A stretch of DNA of 64,000 nt, from contig NZ_CP047657.1 of the NCBI RefSeq assembly GCF_009906955.1, positions 26,769 through 90,768 on the forward strand, written 5' to 3'. The first letter of the stretch is position 1; the number at the start of each line of letters is the position of its first letter. This DNA comes from Paraglaciecola mesophila. GTDB lineage: Bacteria; Pseudomonadota; Gammaproteobacteria; Enterobacterales; Alteromonadaceae. Both the position numbers and the translations under genes were made by a program. A model generated the notes under the pieces. The model made no database searches. It saw only the letters and a list, made by a program, of their open reading frames with translations, and had not been told where the DNA came from. Of this stretch, positions 46,189-56,500 are shown in pieces.

Positions 46189-47149
46189 GCGTAGAAATAA
46201 CATTGGTGGTTTGTTAGATAAGCTCAATGATAAAAAAACCGATAGCGAACATGTTGAGGTTGTTAATACAGATGCTGGTAATGCAACACAGACACGAAAC
46301 CCTGCGATAAAGTTGGCAATGGGAACCTCCGAAAAACGGGCCAAGTCCGTAAAAGAGCCGATTCTTTATTTGGAACATGACCAAGTCATCATGTTCAAGT
46401 ACCACGATAGACATACTAGTTCGTTAGATACAGTAAAAGTTCAGCAAATAAAAAGATCCATTACTAAAGAAGGGCAACACTTTCCCGGTATCGTCAGAAA
46501 AACGGACAAAGTTACAGCGGATGGGCGCATTATTTATGAACTAATAGTTGGTCGTGTTCGGTTTGAAGCCAGTCGTTCTGTAGGTGTTTTCAAGGCGTTT
46601 TTGCGTGATTTGAGTGACGCTGATGCCACCAAAGTTATGTTGTCAGAAAATGAAGACCGTCAAGATATTACCCCTTATGAGCGTTGGCTTTCTATTCTGC
46701 CTTTGGTTAAAGATGGTATTTTGTCTAATAATGAAATAGCCGAATTGATTGGTTGGGATAAAGGAAATCTATCTCGTAGTTTAAAAGCGCGTGTTTTTTA
46801 CGAAGAAGAGAACATGCAGGATGTCCTATTAGACGTAACCAAGGTAAAGCTAAATCAATTGATTGAAGTGGCAGCTCTTTATGAAAAAGATAAATCTGGT
46901 GTCCGAGAAGCAATTGCTTTTATTAAAGAGAATTACCCAACTAGGAAAGATAATCTGTTCCTTAAAGCGGTTATCAAACATGTTTCTGATGTGTTAAATC
47001 CAATTGCTAAAACGTTATATTTAGACGGTTCAAAGATGACAGCAAAGAGGGTAGGGGACCGCATTAGCCTCAATTTTGTTGGGTTACCTGATCGTAGTAA
47101 TGTAGACGAGATTATCAATGCACTGGAACAAATTGGCGCATTTAAGTAG
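46181..47149 (+). CDS. parB: ParB-like centromere-binding protein
   Basis: The product is 322 residues, starting at ATG 46181 (MVKRRNNIGGLLDKLND) ten bases after AGAAGGAG; an earlier GTG at 46172 is less well spaced. The centre holds a ParB-type domain (RQDITPYERWLSILPLVKDG) and an HTH (NNEIAELIGWDKGNLSRSL). It overlaps the end of parA by eight bases, indicating coupling. It should bind the palindrome and repeats just downstream. Confidence 0.85.
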   Translation: MVKRRNNIGGLLDKLNDKKTDSEHVEVVNTDAGNATQTRNPAIKLAMGTSEKRAKSVKEPILYLEHDQVIMFKYHDRHTSSLDTVKVQQIKRSITKEGQHFPGIVRKTDKVTADGRIIYELIVGRVRFEASRSVGVFKAFLRDLSDADATKVMLSENEDRQDITPYERWLSILPLVKDGILSNNEIAELIGWDKGNLSRSLKARVFYEEENMQDVLLDVTKVKLNQLIEVAALYEKDKSGVREAIAFIKENYPTRKDNLFLKAVIKHVSDVLNPIAKTLYLDGSKMTAKRVGDRISLNFVGLPDRSNVDEIINALEQIGAFK

Positions 47150-47204
47150 CTCGGTCTTTTTTTCTAGTTTTAGTTTCAATCTTCTGTAATACATCTCGTT
47201 AGTT

Positions 47205-47227
47205 GCCAGTTGTAATTTACAACTGGC
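47205..47227. promoter_or_regulatory. Perfect 23-base palindrome, parS candidate
   Basis: GCCAGTTGTAA, a central T, and its inverse. The core GTTGTAA-N-TTACAAC recurs at the head of each 82-bp repeat that follows. A ParB binding site is the likely role; an alternative is a non-U-tract hairpin. Confidence 0.6.
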
Positions 47228-47261
47228 TCTCTTAATCTAAATTTTCTTTACACTTATCCTC

Positions 47262-47313
47262 CCCTAACTCATTTGACACTTTTCACTCAGAAATCGAAGT
47301 AAAGTAAGAAGGG
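47262..47313 (+). repeat. Solo left end of the IS3-type element
   Basis: This stretch resembles the first 60 bases of the element at 12427-13638 (CCCCTAACT...GACACTTTT, then CAGAAATCGAAGTAAAGTAA). There is no transposase or right end, so it is a remnant next to the partition repeats. Confidence 0.6.
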
Positions 47314-47605
47314 GTTGTATATTACAACACTCGGTTAGTCCCATTCCATCTCTGGATTCGAACTCTGAGTATTGGCGGTTATCACTAAAAGCACCGTTGT
47401 AAATTACAACACCTGCCTAGTCCCATTCCATCTCTGGATTCGAACTCTGGGTAAAGGCGGCGATCATTAAAAGCACCGTTGTAAATTACAACACCTGCCT
47501 AGTCCCATTCCATCTCTGGGTTAGAACTCTGGGTAATGGAGGGGGTCATTAAAAGCACCGTTGTATATTACAACACTCGGTTAGTCCCATTCCATCTCTG
47601 GATAA
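47314..47605 (+). repeat. 82-bp tandem repeats, centromere-like
   Basis: Units start at 47314, 47396, 47478 and 47560, exactly 82 bases apart, with three full copies and one partial. Each opens with GTTGTAAATTACAAC (or GTTGTATATTACAAC) and contains TAGTCCCATTCCATCTCTGG. Location directly after parAB and the palindromic heads support a parS/centromere role. Confidence 0.8.
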
Positions 47606-48315
47606 AGTTGGAGCACACTAAGTGTTGCGGTTATAAACCCCACGGCCGGGATAGCAACATCCAGCAAAATGACAGAATAAGTTATTGTTTTATATTGAAT
47701 TTCCTAATTTATACTCATTAATTATATTGAACATCTGACTATATTTTGTGGACTATGATACTTGTACAGCTGTGCTAAAGCTAAACTATCTTTTAAAGCC
47801 AATGCCTATCTAATCTTTGAGGATAATTTACATTTCATGGCGTAGATATTAGCTAATATCTACGCCATGAAGCGACCAGGGAGGGAAGGGGAGAGGGAAT
47901 AAAGGTGAACAGAAATGTAATTCTATCTTGAACAATTAGTTATTAAAGATAAATTTGAAGTGATTAAAAAAGAAGTGATCCACATAATGTCAGTGTGAAG
48001 AAATCATTTGTAATACTCAATCAGGAAATGTCAATTTAATGAAAAGTTAAACAAGATCGCGTGTCAAAAATGACCCAAAGCGTTGCCTAGTAACGTGTGG
48101 GTTTTAGAGTATGTGTGCTCTAACCTTTGGAAAAGCCTTAGCAGGAATTGAAGTGACCCTCAATAGTTGGACATTCCAATTACTGGGCGGCTTTTTTTTT
48201 AGCAAAGTATTGTCGTAACACTAGTATAGAAAACACTTTTAATAAAGACGACGTTATGTGACATGAACGACGATCGCTAAAAGTTGCGGTTGTAAACCGC
48301 CTCGACAGGGATAGT
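47606..48315. other. Gene-free stretch between partition repeats and tus
   Basis: About 700 bases without a supported gene. It holds two similar blocks of about 35 bases (GTTGCGGTTATAAACCCC near 47625 and GTTGCGGTTGTAAACCGC near 48282). The second contains a GCGGTT/AACCGC inverted repeat, and a T9 run lies near 48193. I see no clear promoter or RNA gene. Confidence 0.4.
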
Positions 48316-49218
48316 TTAATGAGATTCTGAGTTCGCACTATTGCGCTCAGTATACAAATTCATTCTCTTAATTAGCAAATGCATAGAATCTTCCTTTCTC
48401 GATCGATTCTGCTTTGTGCTGGCATCAAACGATTCCAAAGGAGTGAAATAAGCGGGTTTGTTAAACGCAATGTAGGGCAGTCCAGCACTATAACCTAACG
48501 CGGTATTTGCATCTTTCAGCCTAATAGATGCCTCGGGGCGCAATTTTATTCTCCGACGGATAGTAAAGGTCTCATTTCTCTGTTTCTCAATTAGAGATTT
48601 ATCTGCGTCTAAAACTGCTTTCCAACTCTGGATTGAATGAGATGGTGGAATAGTAAACATTCCGCTCTCAATTTTTTCTACCAATTCAGTTTTCGATAAA
48701 TTACTTACTCTGGGTCGAGAAACCCAATTGAAGTTGATTCTATGAACATCGTCAAAGCAGTAAATAGAACGGTACACAGTTGTCGTAATCAAATGCATAA
48801 AACGGTCATGCACTTCTTTCCACTTTTCTAGTGCTGTATCGCTTAAAGTAAGAACACCGGCTTTAAATGCCAACTTCGCTGCGTTAACCCGCATGACTTG
48901 TGCAGATATTTCGGACTGACCACCTGAAACGACAATAAGACCAGGATGCTTAGTAACAAAACGCCGTGAAAAAGAGCTGTCGGGAACATAGAAGTCAGAG
49001 AATGCTTCTAGACTGCGTTGCAATGCCTCATGGCCCGTTAAGGTTGTCACTTCGATATTTGAATAGCCAAACTCAATAATTGAATTCTCTTCATCCTTGG
49101 TGACTAATGGTACATGAAAATAGCTACACAACTCTGGTACAGCCTTTTCACGCAGCAATATTCTGAGTTCTACAATTTCAGCTTCAAGAGCCGACATTAA
49201 ATCTATTAAATTTGCCAT
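48316..49218 (-). CDS. tus: Tus-like replication terminus-binding protein
   Basis: The 300-residue protein aligns by eye with E. coli Tus. [20 protein letters not shown] corresponds to [40 protein letters not shown] corresponds to [31 protein letters not shown] corresponds to LIIPRLHLYVA at the C-terminus. Length fits (Tus is about 309). Tus proteins block replication forks at Ter sites. It starts 10 bases after a perfect SOS box, which is not usual for Tus. No obvious Ter consensus was found, so the binding site is unknown. Confidence 0.75.
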   Translation of the reverse strand: [300 protein letters not shown]

Positions 49219-49227
49219 AATTAATTA

Positions 49228-49243
49228 CTGTATTTAAATACAG
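49228..49243 (-). promoter_or_regulatory. SOS box (LexA site) before the Tus-like gene
   Basis: CTGTATTTAAATACAG is a perfect, fully symmetric CTGT-N8-ACAG site immediately upstream of the tus-like ATG (49218). It could be a LexA operator or an autoregulatory site. Confidence 0.75.
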
Positions 49244-49346
49244 TTTAATCTTACCCAGCATTAGTCAGGTGGTCAATGTTTGTTCTCTTAAGTCAAAGAA
49301 GGTTAGGGGAATCAAAAGAAAGCATCAATGCGAATCAAACGTTGAT

Positions 49347-50543
49347 TTAGACGTCGGGAATGACAAATTCGAGTCGTTCTAGGTCTCCTCCACCCACGCC
49401 ATGAGCAGCAAAGTAACTTGGCCATTCAGTGCATAGCTCTTTGACATTATTTATAATTTTTTGTGCTTTATCGGCTCTTAAGCCAAACCGCATTGATTGA
49501 CTTAGTAGGTTACTGATAGTCCCTTCACGCCCTTCTTGTCCGATCCCAATACCATGTTGTTTGGAATTATTGATAGGCAAAACGTCGTAGGCGGGTGATA
49601 GGCCCCACCTTTTAGAATCAAAGTGGTATAGGAGTGCATGATTGCGAGAATGATCATCGGTATTTCCCATAAAAACATTGAAGGCCATTCTCTTATAGAG
49701 GTCGTGGGCATCTAAGGGGTTATCACCATATTTCATAATAAATTCAGCTAAGAATCCATATGTGTATGTTGTCTGCATCGACTGACTATTTAGTTTCGGC
49801 AAATTGAAGATTGAGTTTGCGCTTAGGAAGTGTGCAATTGGCCGACCTTTTAATAAATCGAACCGCTCAACGAGTAAAATATCACTTCCATGTGAATGCA
49901 AAGTCGATGTATTTGCGACTTTGCCCCCCAATTCTTTAAGCATTGTCATAGAGGCATGTTCAACCTTAACGGTATTAAACAGGTCGTCCGGTCGGTTAAA
50001 TTTGGCTAGGTAAGACCTATCGCCATCTTGGACAATCGTTTTCGGCCTAGCTCCACCCATACTTGAGCCATATTCAAATGCTTTTTTAGCTTCTTCAGGA
50101 ATTGCTTCATCTCTTAAAATGGCATCTTTGGCCCTTAGCAACATGGGAACGTCACCAACCATATTTTTGTTCCACTTAGGTTTTGAAGCAGATTGAGACA
50201 AGCTAAACACAAGCGCACCAACTCCCATACCAGAGCCGGCGAGTAAAAATTCGAGTTTATTTTTTGGTTTCGTTTTGTGTAAAGAGAGAATTACCTTCTC
50301 TCCCCAAGAGTCTGCTCCGGCATCAGTCAAAGCGCCGAATAAACCATTCCTAGCCGAGGTACTAAAAACCTCATCGCTGAGTGGAAGGTTAATGGGATCT
50401 AGTGGAAAAGCATCTGGACGCCCTAGATAGCTTTTACCATACCTGAACTGACCAGGCTTACCGTTGTCTTTAATGCGAGTAACACCACAGATAACGGGCG
50501 TATCTTCTAGGCCATCGATAAAAACATAAGCTTCAGAAGTCAT
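49347..50543 (-). CDS. hipA: HipA-type toxin kinase
   Basis: The 398-residue protein has HipA signatures: an N-terminal subdomain, GALTDAGADSWGEKVI, the ATP-binding GSSMGGARPKTIV, and the catalytic NVFMGNTDDHSRNHALLY followed by GLSPAYDVLP, which carries the metal-binding Asp. HipA phosphorylates glutamyl-tRNA synthetase in E. coli, causing growth arrest. hipB overlaps its start by 11 bases. The gene looks intact and belongs to a complete toxin-antitoxin pair. Confidence 0.9.
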   Translation of the reverse strand: MTSEAYVFIDGLEDTPVICGVTRIKDNGKPGQFRYGKSYLGRPDAFPLDPINLPLSDEVFSTSARNGLFGALTDAGADSWGEKVILSLHKTKPKNKLEFLLAGSGMGVGALVFSLSQSASKPKWNKNMVGDVPMLLRAKDAILRDEAIPEEAKKAFEYGSSMGGARPKTIVQDGDRSYLAKFNRPDDLFNTVKVEHASMTMLKELGGKVANTSTLHSHGSDILLVERFDLLKGRPIAHFLSANSIFNLPKLNSQSMQTTYTYGFLAEFIMKYGDNPLDAHDLYKRMAFNVFMGNTDDHSRNHALLYHFDSKRWGLSPAYDVLPINNSKQHGIGIGQEGREGTISNLLSQSMRFGLRADKAQKIINNVKELCTEWPSYFAAHGVGGGDLERLEFVIPDV

Positions 50544-50823
50544 TAGAAAGGCTCTCTACTTCTTTTCGTGATTTACGCACAAGTTTGTTACTGGTAGCGG
50601 ATAGCTTCTCGTCAACCAAAGCCTGAAAATCGTCGATTAAGTCCAATTGCTCCATCACTGCAAAAAGCAGTTTTGCATTGGCGCCACGTCCATTTTCGAT
50701 TGCAGATATAGTGTTACGCCCAACGCCTGTTCTCAGGCCTAGCTCTTCCTGATCCATTGAAAGGGTTCTGGTACCTTTAATAAGCTCGCCTAAAGACAAA
50801 AGTAAATGTTCAGTTTTATGCAT
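50533..50823 (-). CDS. hipB: HipB-type HTH antitoxin
   Basis: The 96-residue Xre-family protein has an HTH (SMDQEELGLRTGVGRNTISAIENGRG). It precedes and overlaps hipA, the standard order. It should bind operators in the promoter just upstream and repress hipBA. Confidence 0.9.
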   Translation of the reverse strand: MHKTEHLLLSLGELIKGTRTLSMDQEELGLRTGVGRNTISAIENGRGANAKLLFAVMEQLDLIDDFQALVDEKLSATSNKLVRKSRKEVESLSNDF

Positions 50824-50848
50824 GATATTAAGTACGTAAGGTTATTTA

Positions 50849-50866
50849 TGCACAAAATATAGTGCA
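50849..50866. promoter_or_regulatory. Operator candidate for hipBA
   Basis: TGCAC-N8-GTGCA inverted repeat 26 bases upstream of the hipB start. The same GTGCAAAAG/GCAAAAG word occurs again nearby (50862-50870, 50887-50895), suggesting several HipB binding sites. Confidence 0.5.
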
Positions 50867-50929
50867 AAAGCATACTTAGGTCAATGTGTGCAAAAGTAGG
50901 CATAAGTTAACTAACGCATTAAATAGTAT

Positions 50930-52148
50930 GCAATAAAGTCGTTATTGATAGGCGTCTCCTTCATTCTATTTGAAGGGTAGGCTAAAAGTTAAAGACGCTC
51001 CGCTTGTCACTTCGCTAATATGTGGTGAAAACAGCTTGTGGATAAGGCATTTTGCATAGTACCTAACAGTGATCGTTTTAGTGCCTTTGAATGATCTTAT
51101 ACTACCTAATATGCCCATTTTGAATGAAGATCATAGCTTCTAATGTGGATAAGTAGACATAAACAGTGCTAAGAAACTACCTTTTATTGATCGAAAGCCA
51201 TCGTTTTGTGGATAAAATTGTGAATGGACTGGGGGTTGAAAATCACTTAGTACCTTAGAGTGATCTTCTATAGTACCCAATAAGCGCATTTCATGGCACC
51301 TGCTAGTGATCACGCTTACTACCTAATACTGTATGTAATAGTACCTAATTCCACATGCTTTAGTACCTTGTAACCCCCAGACTTCAACTCAATGCCATAT
51401 GAATCAAGGCTTTCAATGCCACTCCCCTTATACCTAACCTAAAAGAAGATCCCTATATCCTAAAGCATTTCCCTTTAATCCTATCCTTAACATAATAAAT
51501 TGCTAATTATTATGTTTGGAGAATTTAACAAGGAATTTGAACGAGTATTTACTTAAGCAAAGGCCAAAATAGTGCCTAATAAGCCCAAAAGACAGGAAAT
51601 GGGCTAGATAGGTACTATTAGAAATTGCTCGGTGCTAATTAGGTAGTATTAGTCATTACAATGGGGGCGAGCAGGAAAGCAATAGTGCCTAATTAGCGCA
51701 AAGCGGGCTGATTAGGCACTATTAGACCAATATGAAACGGATATTTGATTGTTTGTTAAGCAATTGAAGGTGATTGAAAGCCTAAAAACTCTGAGAAATT
51801 AGTATTTGGGGCTAACTAGGTACTATTGATTTGAGGTGAGGGGATGTTTTGCAGTGTTCGTGGCCTAAGCAAACTAATCAGAGTGAAAAATAAGCTAATA
51901 ATAGTCATGCTTACAACGGCTGAATGGGCTTATTGGGTACTATTACACTATCGCAGACTTTCAAATAGTACCTAATAAGCCCCATCCAATAAAAAACTCT
52001 CATAAACCAGATGTATACGCGAAAATACGAAATATGCGTTAGATTCCAGATGAAACAAAAAAAGATCATTAAAAGGTACTAAAACGATCAATATAAGGTG
52101 CTATTACCAAGTGGCACTCAATAAATTGTTCGCGTAAATTTACATCAA
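50930..52148. repeat. Origin region of replicon 2: iterons and DnaA boxes
   Basis: Three TGTGGATAA DnaA boxes lie at 51037-51045, 51144-51152 and 51207-51215. Between about 51055 and 52115 a word close to ATAGTRCCTAATNAGC recurs many times on both strands, including an inverted pair at 51681-51725. Multiple iterons plus DnaA boxes before an initiator gene are the standard signature of an iteron-controlled oriV. No protein gene is seen. Confidence 0.85.
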
Positions 52149-52166
52149 TTGAAAAAGGAAGCGCCC

Positions 52167-53261
52167 ATGTTACCTGATTATGTAAACCAAGAACTGACAC
52201 AAGATGAGATCGTAGAGCTCGAAGAACGCCAGATGGATTTATTCATGTTGGTGGACGAGCCGGATAATTGTGATGATGGTTTACAACGTTTCAGTAACAC
52301 GATAGGCGATATAGATTTAATCCCGCGTTTCATTCGTGGTCGAAACCCAGCGATAAAGGGTTCTCAAATCAGTGCAGATCACAATTTAATTGTCAGTAAT
52401 CCATATTCAGTCGGTAACAACAAACTTATTTGCGACATTCACCCTGCAACGATAACCCGCAAAGAAGACGGCAAGATTGTCTCTTATTTAGCGTACCCGG
52501 GTGATAAAGAGGAAGTCGTCGAGCAGGTTTTATTCATGATCGCCGCAAACGGGGGATTAACGAAAAAGGCCTTACCTGGCAGTTCACCGCGTTATGGTGT
52601 TTATTTCACTTTGTATCAAATTCGGGAAATTCTGAAAGAGATAGGTAAAACCAAACCTTATGACGTCATTCGAGAAGCATTAATAATCTTACGTGACAGT
52701 AAAACACGTGTTCGGGTTGATAGAGAGGGCAAAGAGATCGCTATTACAAGTGATGTTTTTGCTGATGCAGTATTGGAAACGACAGGGGCCGGTCGCGCAA
52801 AAGATCGGTGTTTCATTTCATTCTCAGATTATGTTGTTGAGCAATTATTCGAATTGAACTATTCGCAGTTTTCATTTGATAGAACCTTGTCACACAAAGG
52901 GACTTTAGCCCGGTTCTTACACAAGTATCTCTGTTGCAATTGGCGAAACGCATTCACAGGTGGAAATTACAAGTTGATAGTAAATGATGTGATGGCGCAA
53001 TTTGGTAAATCTCAATTAAGTATAGAAGAGAAGCGCCGGAATATGCGCGGAGCATTATCCTTACTAGTTGAAAGTGGTCATATAACGTCGGTGCCAAGCT
53101 CAGCTGACAATACGTATATCATCACTGCAACAAGCAAATTGGCGCAAGAGATAAAGTTATCAATGTACAAGAAAAGTGGTTTGAAAAAATTATCTTCGAA
53201 ATTGGTAACCGGAGAAATTACGGCACTGCCTCAGGCTAGGAGATTTTCAGTGGAAGCATAA
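52167..53261 (+). CDS. Second plasmid replication initiator
   Basis: The product is about 364 residues, starting at ATG 52167 behind AAGGAA; an earlier in-frame TTG at 52149 lacks this. The sequence has TrfA/Rep-type patterns: GVYFTLYQIREILKEIGKT, VIREALIILRDSKTRV, and TLARFLHKYLCCNWRNAFTGG. It directly follows the iteron and DnaA-box array. It differs from the RepA_C protein at 43797, so the window has two replicons. The family assignment is by pattern, not by search. Confidence 0.7.
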   Translation: MLPDYVNQELTQDEIVELEERQMDLFMLVDEPDNCDDGLQRFSNTIGDIDLIPRFIRGRNPAIKGSQISADHNLIVSNPYSVGNNKLICDIHPATITRKEDGKIVSYLAYPGDKEEVVEQVLFMIAANGGLTKKALPGSSPRYGVYFTLYQIREILKEIGKTKPYDVIREALIILRDSKTRVRVDREGKEIAITSDVFADAVLETTGAGRAKDRCFISFSDYVVEQLFELNYSQFSFDRTLSHKGTLARFLHKYLCCNWRNAFTGGNYKLIVNDVMAQFGKSQLSIEEKRRNMRGALSLLVESGHITSVPSSADNTYIITATSKLAQEIKLSMYKKSGLKKLSSKLVTGEITALPQARRFSVEA

Positions 53262-53473
53262 ACTGCCCACGTAAATTTTTCCTAAAGGAATTGCGACTTA
53301 GAACTGAGGATATTAACCGAACCATGATAAATTATGATTTTGTTCGCTTTTAATCGTTGTATAGGACATCTATACAATTACTATTGATTTTTGTGAGAGT
53401 TCGTTTTAACTGAAAATTTATCCGTTCTAACCATTAAAAATTTCGATATACATTTCTTTTTCGGTAAAAAAAT

Positions 53474-53502
53474 TTGACATACTTATAAGCTCACTTTAAC
53501 GT
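53474..53502 (+). promoter_or_regulatory. Possible promoter for the rhs gene
   Basis: TTGACA at 53474-53479 and TAACGT at 53497-53502 with a 17-base spacer, 36 bases before the start codon. The -10 element is a poor match. Confidence 0.35.
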
Positions 53503-53538
53503 GAATGCCTGAATTTTCATTATCTAAACGGAATTGAT

Positions 53539-56500
53539 ATGTCCCCCTCAGCTAATCTACATATGATTGTCATTCTATTTTTTTCACTTTTTGTAGCTGC
53601 TGAAACAACAGCACAAAGCAGTATTGCGTCTCTAGAACTTAATAAATCAAAGACTACACCCGAACAAGAAATTCGTACTAATGACGCCCCTAGATTATCA
53701 GCAATAGATAATGGGGGAGGAAGCGGAACTCCATCATACTCGACTGAACTTGGTGCCGAAGAGTTCAATAAACGTCAAACGACATATTCATTGACACCAG
53801 ATACGACTGACTTATTTGGTGAATCAATTGACATGAATTCTGGCTCCCTGAGTTTTAGTCAAATGGATATCAGTCTTCCTGGAAACAATCAATTAGAAGT
53901 AGCTGTAAGACGAAGTTTTAAAGGGGCAAGGTTCACTTGGGCAGACGATTTGACTATGGGCGACTGGTCACTTGATATTCCTTACATCCATACAATTCAG
54001 GTATTAGGAAATAATGGTTATTCAGGGCTCTGGGCAAATGGGTACGAGTGCTCTGGTAACACTCCTAATGGTTTAGTAAGTCACCTAGGAAGTGTATATG
54101 AGGCGGGGCAGTATTGGACAGGAGACACTTTGCATGTGCCGGGGAAAGTTAATGATAAGTTATTGCGAAATGACGGGGTGATTGCGCCGGCGCAATATCC
54201 AAAAGTTACTCTGTCTAATTGGAAAGTAAGTTGTATTGATAGATATGAGAATGGTAAGCGTGTGGGTGAAAGTTTTGTAGCTCATTCGCCTGATGGATTA
54301 ACCTATACCTTCAGTAAATTTAAACGTATCAGAGCTCGTTCAATAGGAGCACTAAGTCGATACAACACTTATATGTTGGTCACTCAGGTAAAAGACCGCT
54401 TTAACAATACTGTTGATTATCACTACAATGGCGATAATTTGAGTTATATCGACTCCAGTGACGGACGACGTATTGACTTTTCTTATCAAAATAGCGCGCA
54501 CCATTCTTACGTCACCTCAGCAACAGCAAACGGACGTCAATGGATATATAACTATGGTAGTACGTCGTTAATAAGTGTGATTAGACCTGATGGCAAGTCA
54601 TGGCGTTTTTCTCTAGATCTCTTAGGGACGAGTCAGCCTTATGAGCTTTACAATTCTTGCCCATCGGGCACGGACCTTTCTGGACCAACCAATTTTAATG
54701 TCGAAATGACACACCCTAATGGTTTAACAGGCACTTTTAATATTAGAGATACATTGCAAGGTCGCTCTAACCTACCTAGGATCGTAACCACACTGCTAGG
54801 TGATAAATACATGACTAGGTGCCAAAACAATTTGTCACTGAGAAGTAAAACCTTGAACGGTCCGAAAATAGGTGAACTTACATGGCAATATAGTTATTCG
54901 CAGAATCATGGTGCATGGAATACCGGAACTCAGTCTTTTACTAATTTATCATATTCAGCAATTGATAAAGCTAATACTAGTCGGGGTTTGCCAAGCACGG
55001 CAAATAGTAAACATAGTAAAACTACTACTGTCATTTCACCGGATGGCAGTAAAAGTGTTTATTTCTACAATCGCGATTATACGAGCTTTAAAGAGGGTAG
55101 CTTAGAGGCCATCGACAATTATGATACAGATGGAAAATTACTCTCGCGCACTGAAATGACATTAGTAAGAGGTCAGCGGATAGGCCTAAGTGGTATGCTA
55201 GATGATAATTATCAGCCCCTTCATTACCGAACTCATATAAGCCAGAAAAAGCACAATGTTTATGACCAAGGAGTCCAAACTTACACAACTGCTTACAATG
55301 GTTTTGACATCTACGGTAATCCAAATATCGTAATAGAACAAAACAGTTTTAACGGTAAAAAGCGTTATACTAAAAACACGTATTTCAACGATACCACCCA
55401 TTGGTTGATAGGGTTACCACATACTAAATCAATCTCAAACGACGGTAGCAATTACAAAGAGCTCAGTAAAACTATCTATCATAGTGCCACTGGAAGTTAT
55501 AAATCATTACCTTATGAGCATCAAAAATTTAGTCGTTGGTACAAACGAAATTCGAGCTACCATACGAGTGGCGTTAACGCGGGGCTACCTAAAAAAATTG
55601 AATACAATGGGACAAATCGTTGGGTTGAGTTTTCTAATTATAAACGCGGCATCGCACAAACTACTAAGACACCACAAAGCCTAAGCACAAATCCTCAGTA
55701 TGCTTATAAAGAAGTCGATAGTAACGGTTGGGTGACCAAAGTGACTGACTTTATGGGTAACTGCTTCAGATACGGCTATGACAGTTTAGGACGTGTAAGC
55801 CTAGTGGACCCCTGTAATTCATATTGGAACAACACCCACATAACTTATGAAACAACGAGTGGCACTGATGGTTTTTCATACATTGAAGCCGGCATGTTGA
55901 AGCAAACTATCAGCAAGGGTAATTATAAAAAAGTCATATACTTTGATGGTTTACTAAGAGCGAATATGACTAAAGAGTGGGATACAGATAGAGAATCAGT
56001 CACCCAACGATTTATGCGAACGGAATTTGATGCGTTTAATCGCCCTACCTATCAAAGTAAGCCCTATGCCTTAAGTAATACACCTTATGGTATATCATCA
56101 ACCTATGATGGTTTAGGAAGGCCAAAGGTCATTGATGATAACACTACGTCTGGTGCTATTAGTTATAGCTATTTATCAAATAACCGTGTGCAAGTTAACG
56201 ACAATAGAGGCCATACAACAACAACGACATATTTGGCTTATGGAAGCCCAGAAACAAACTTACCAACACTCATTGCTGCACCACATAGTGTAAATACATC
56301 AATGACCTACAATATTTATGATAATTTGACCTCTGTGAGTCAAGGAGGGATTACAGAGTCTCGATTATACGATGGTTACCAGCAACTATGTAAAACTGTG
56401 CGTCCCGATGTGGGCAATACCGCTTTTTCTAAAAACGCGCTGAGTGAAGTGAATTGGCTTGCTAAGGGTAGTTCGATTGATGGAAGCACCATGGTCTGTG

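Noticed and set aside
47205..47600. Tus binding (Ter) sites, because GTTGTAA resembles the Ter core
   Set aside because: The words are palindromic heads of the parAB-linked repeats and lack the extended Ter consensus; ParB binding is simpler. It remains a thing to test.
47314..47605. CRISPR array
   Set aside because: The repeat unit is 82 bases with conserved content across most of its length, so there are no short repeats with variable spacers. There are also no cas genes.
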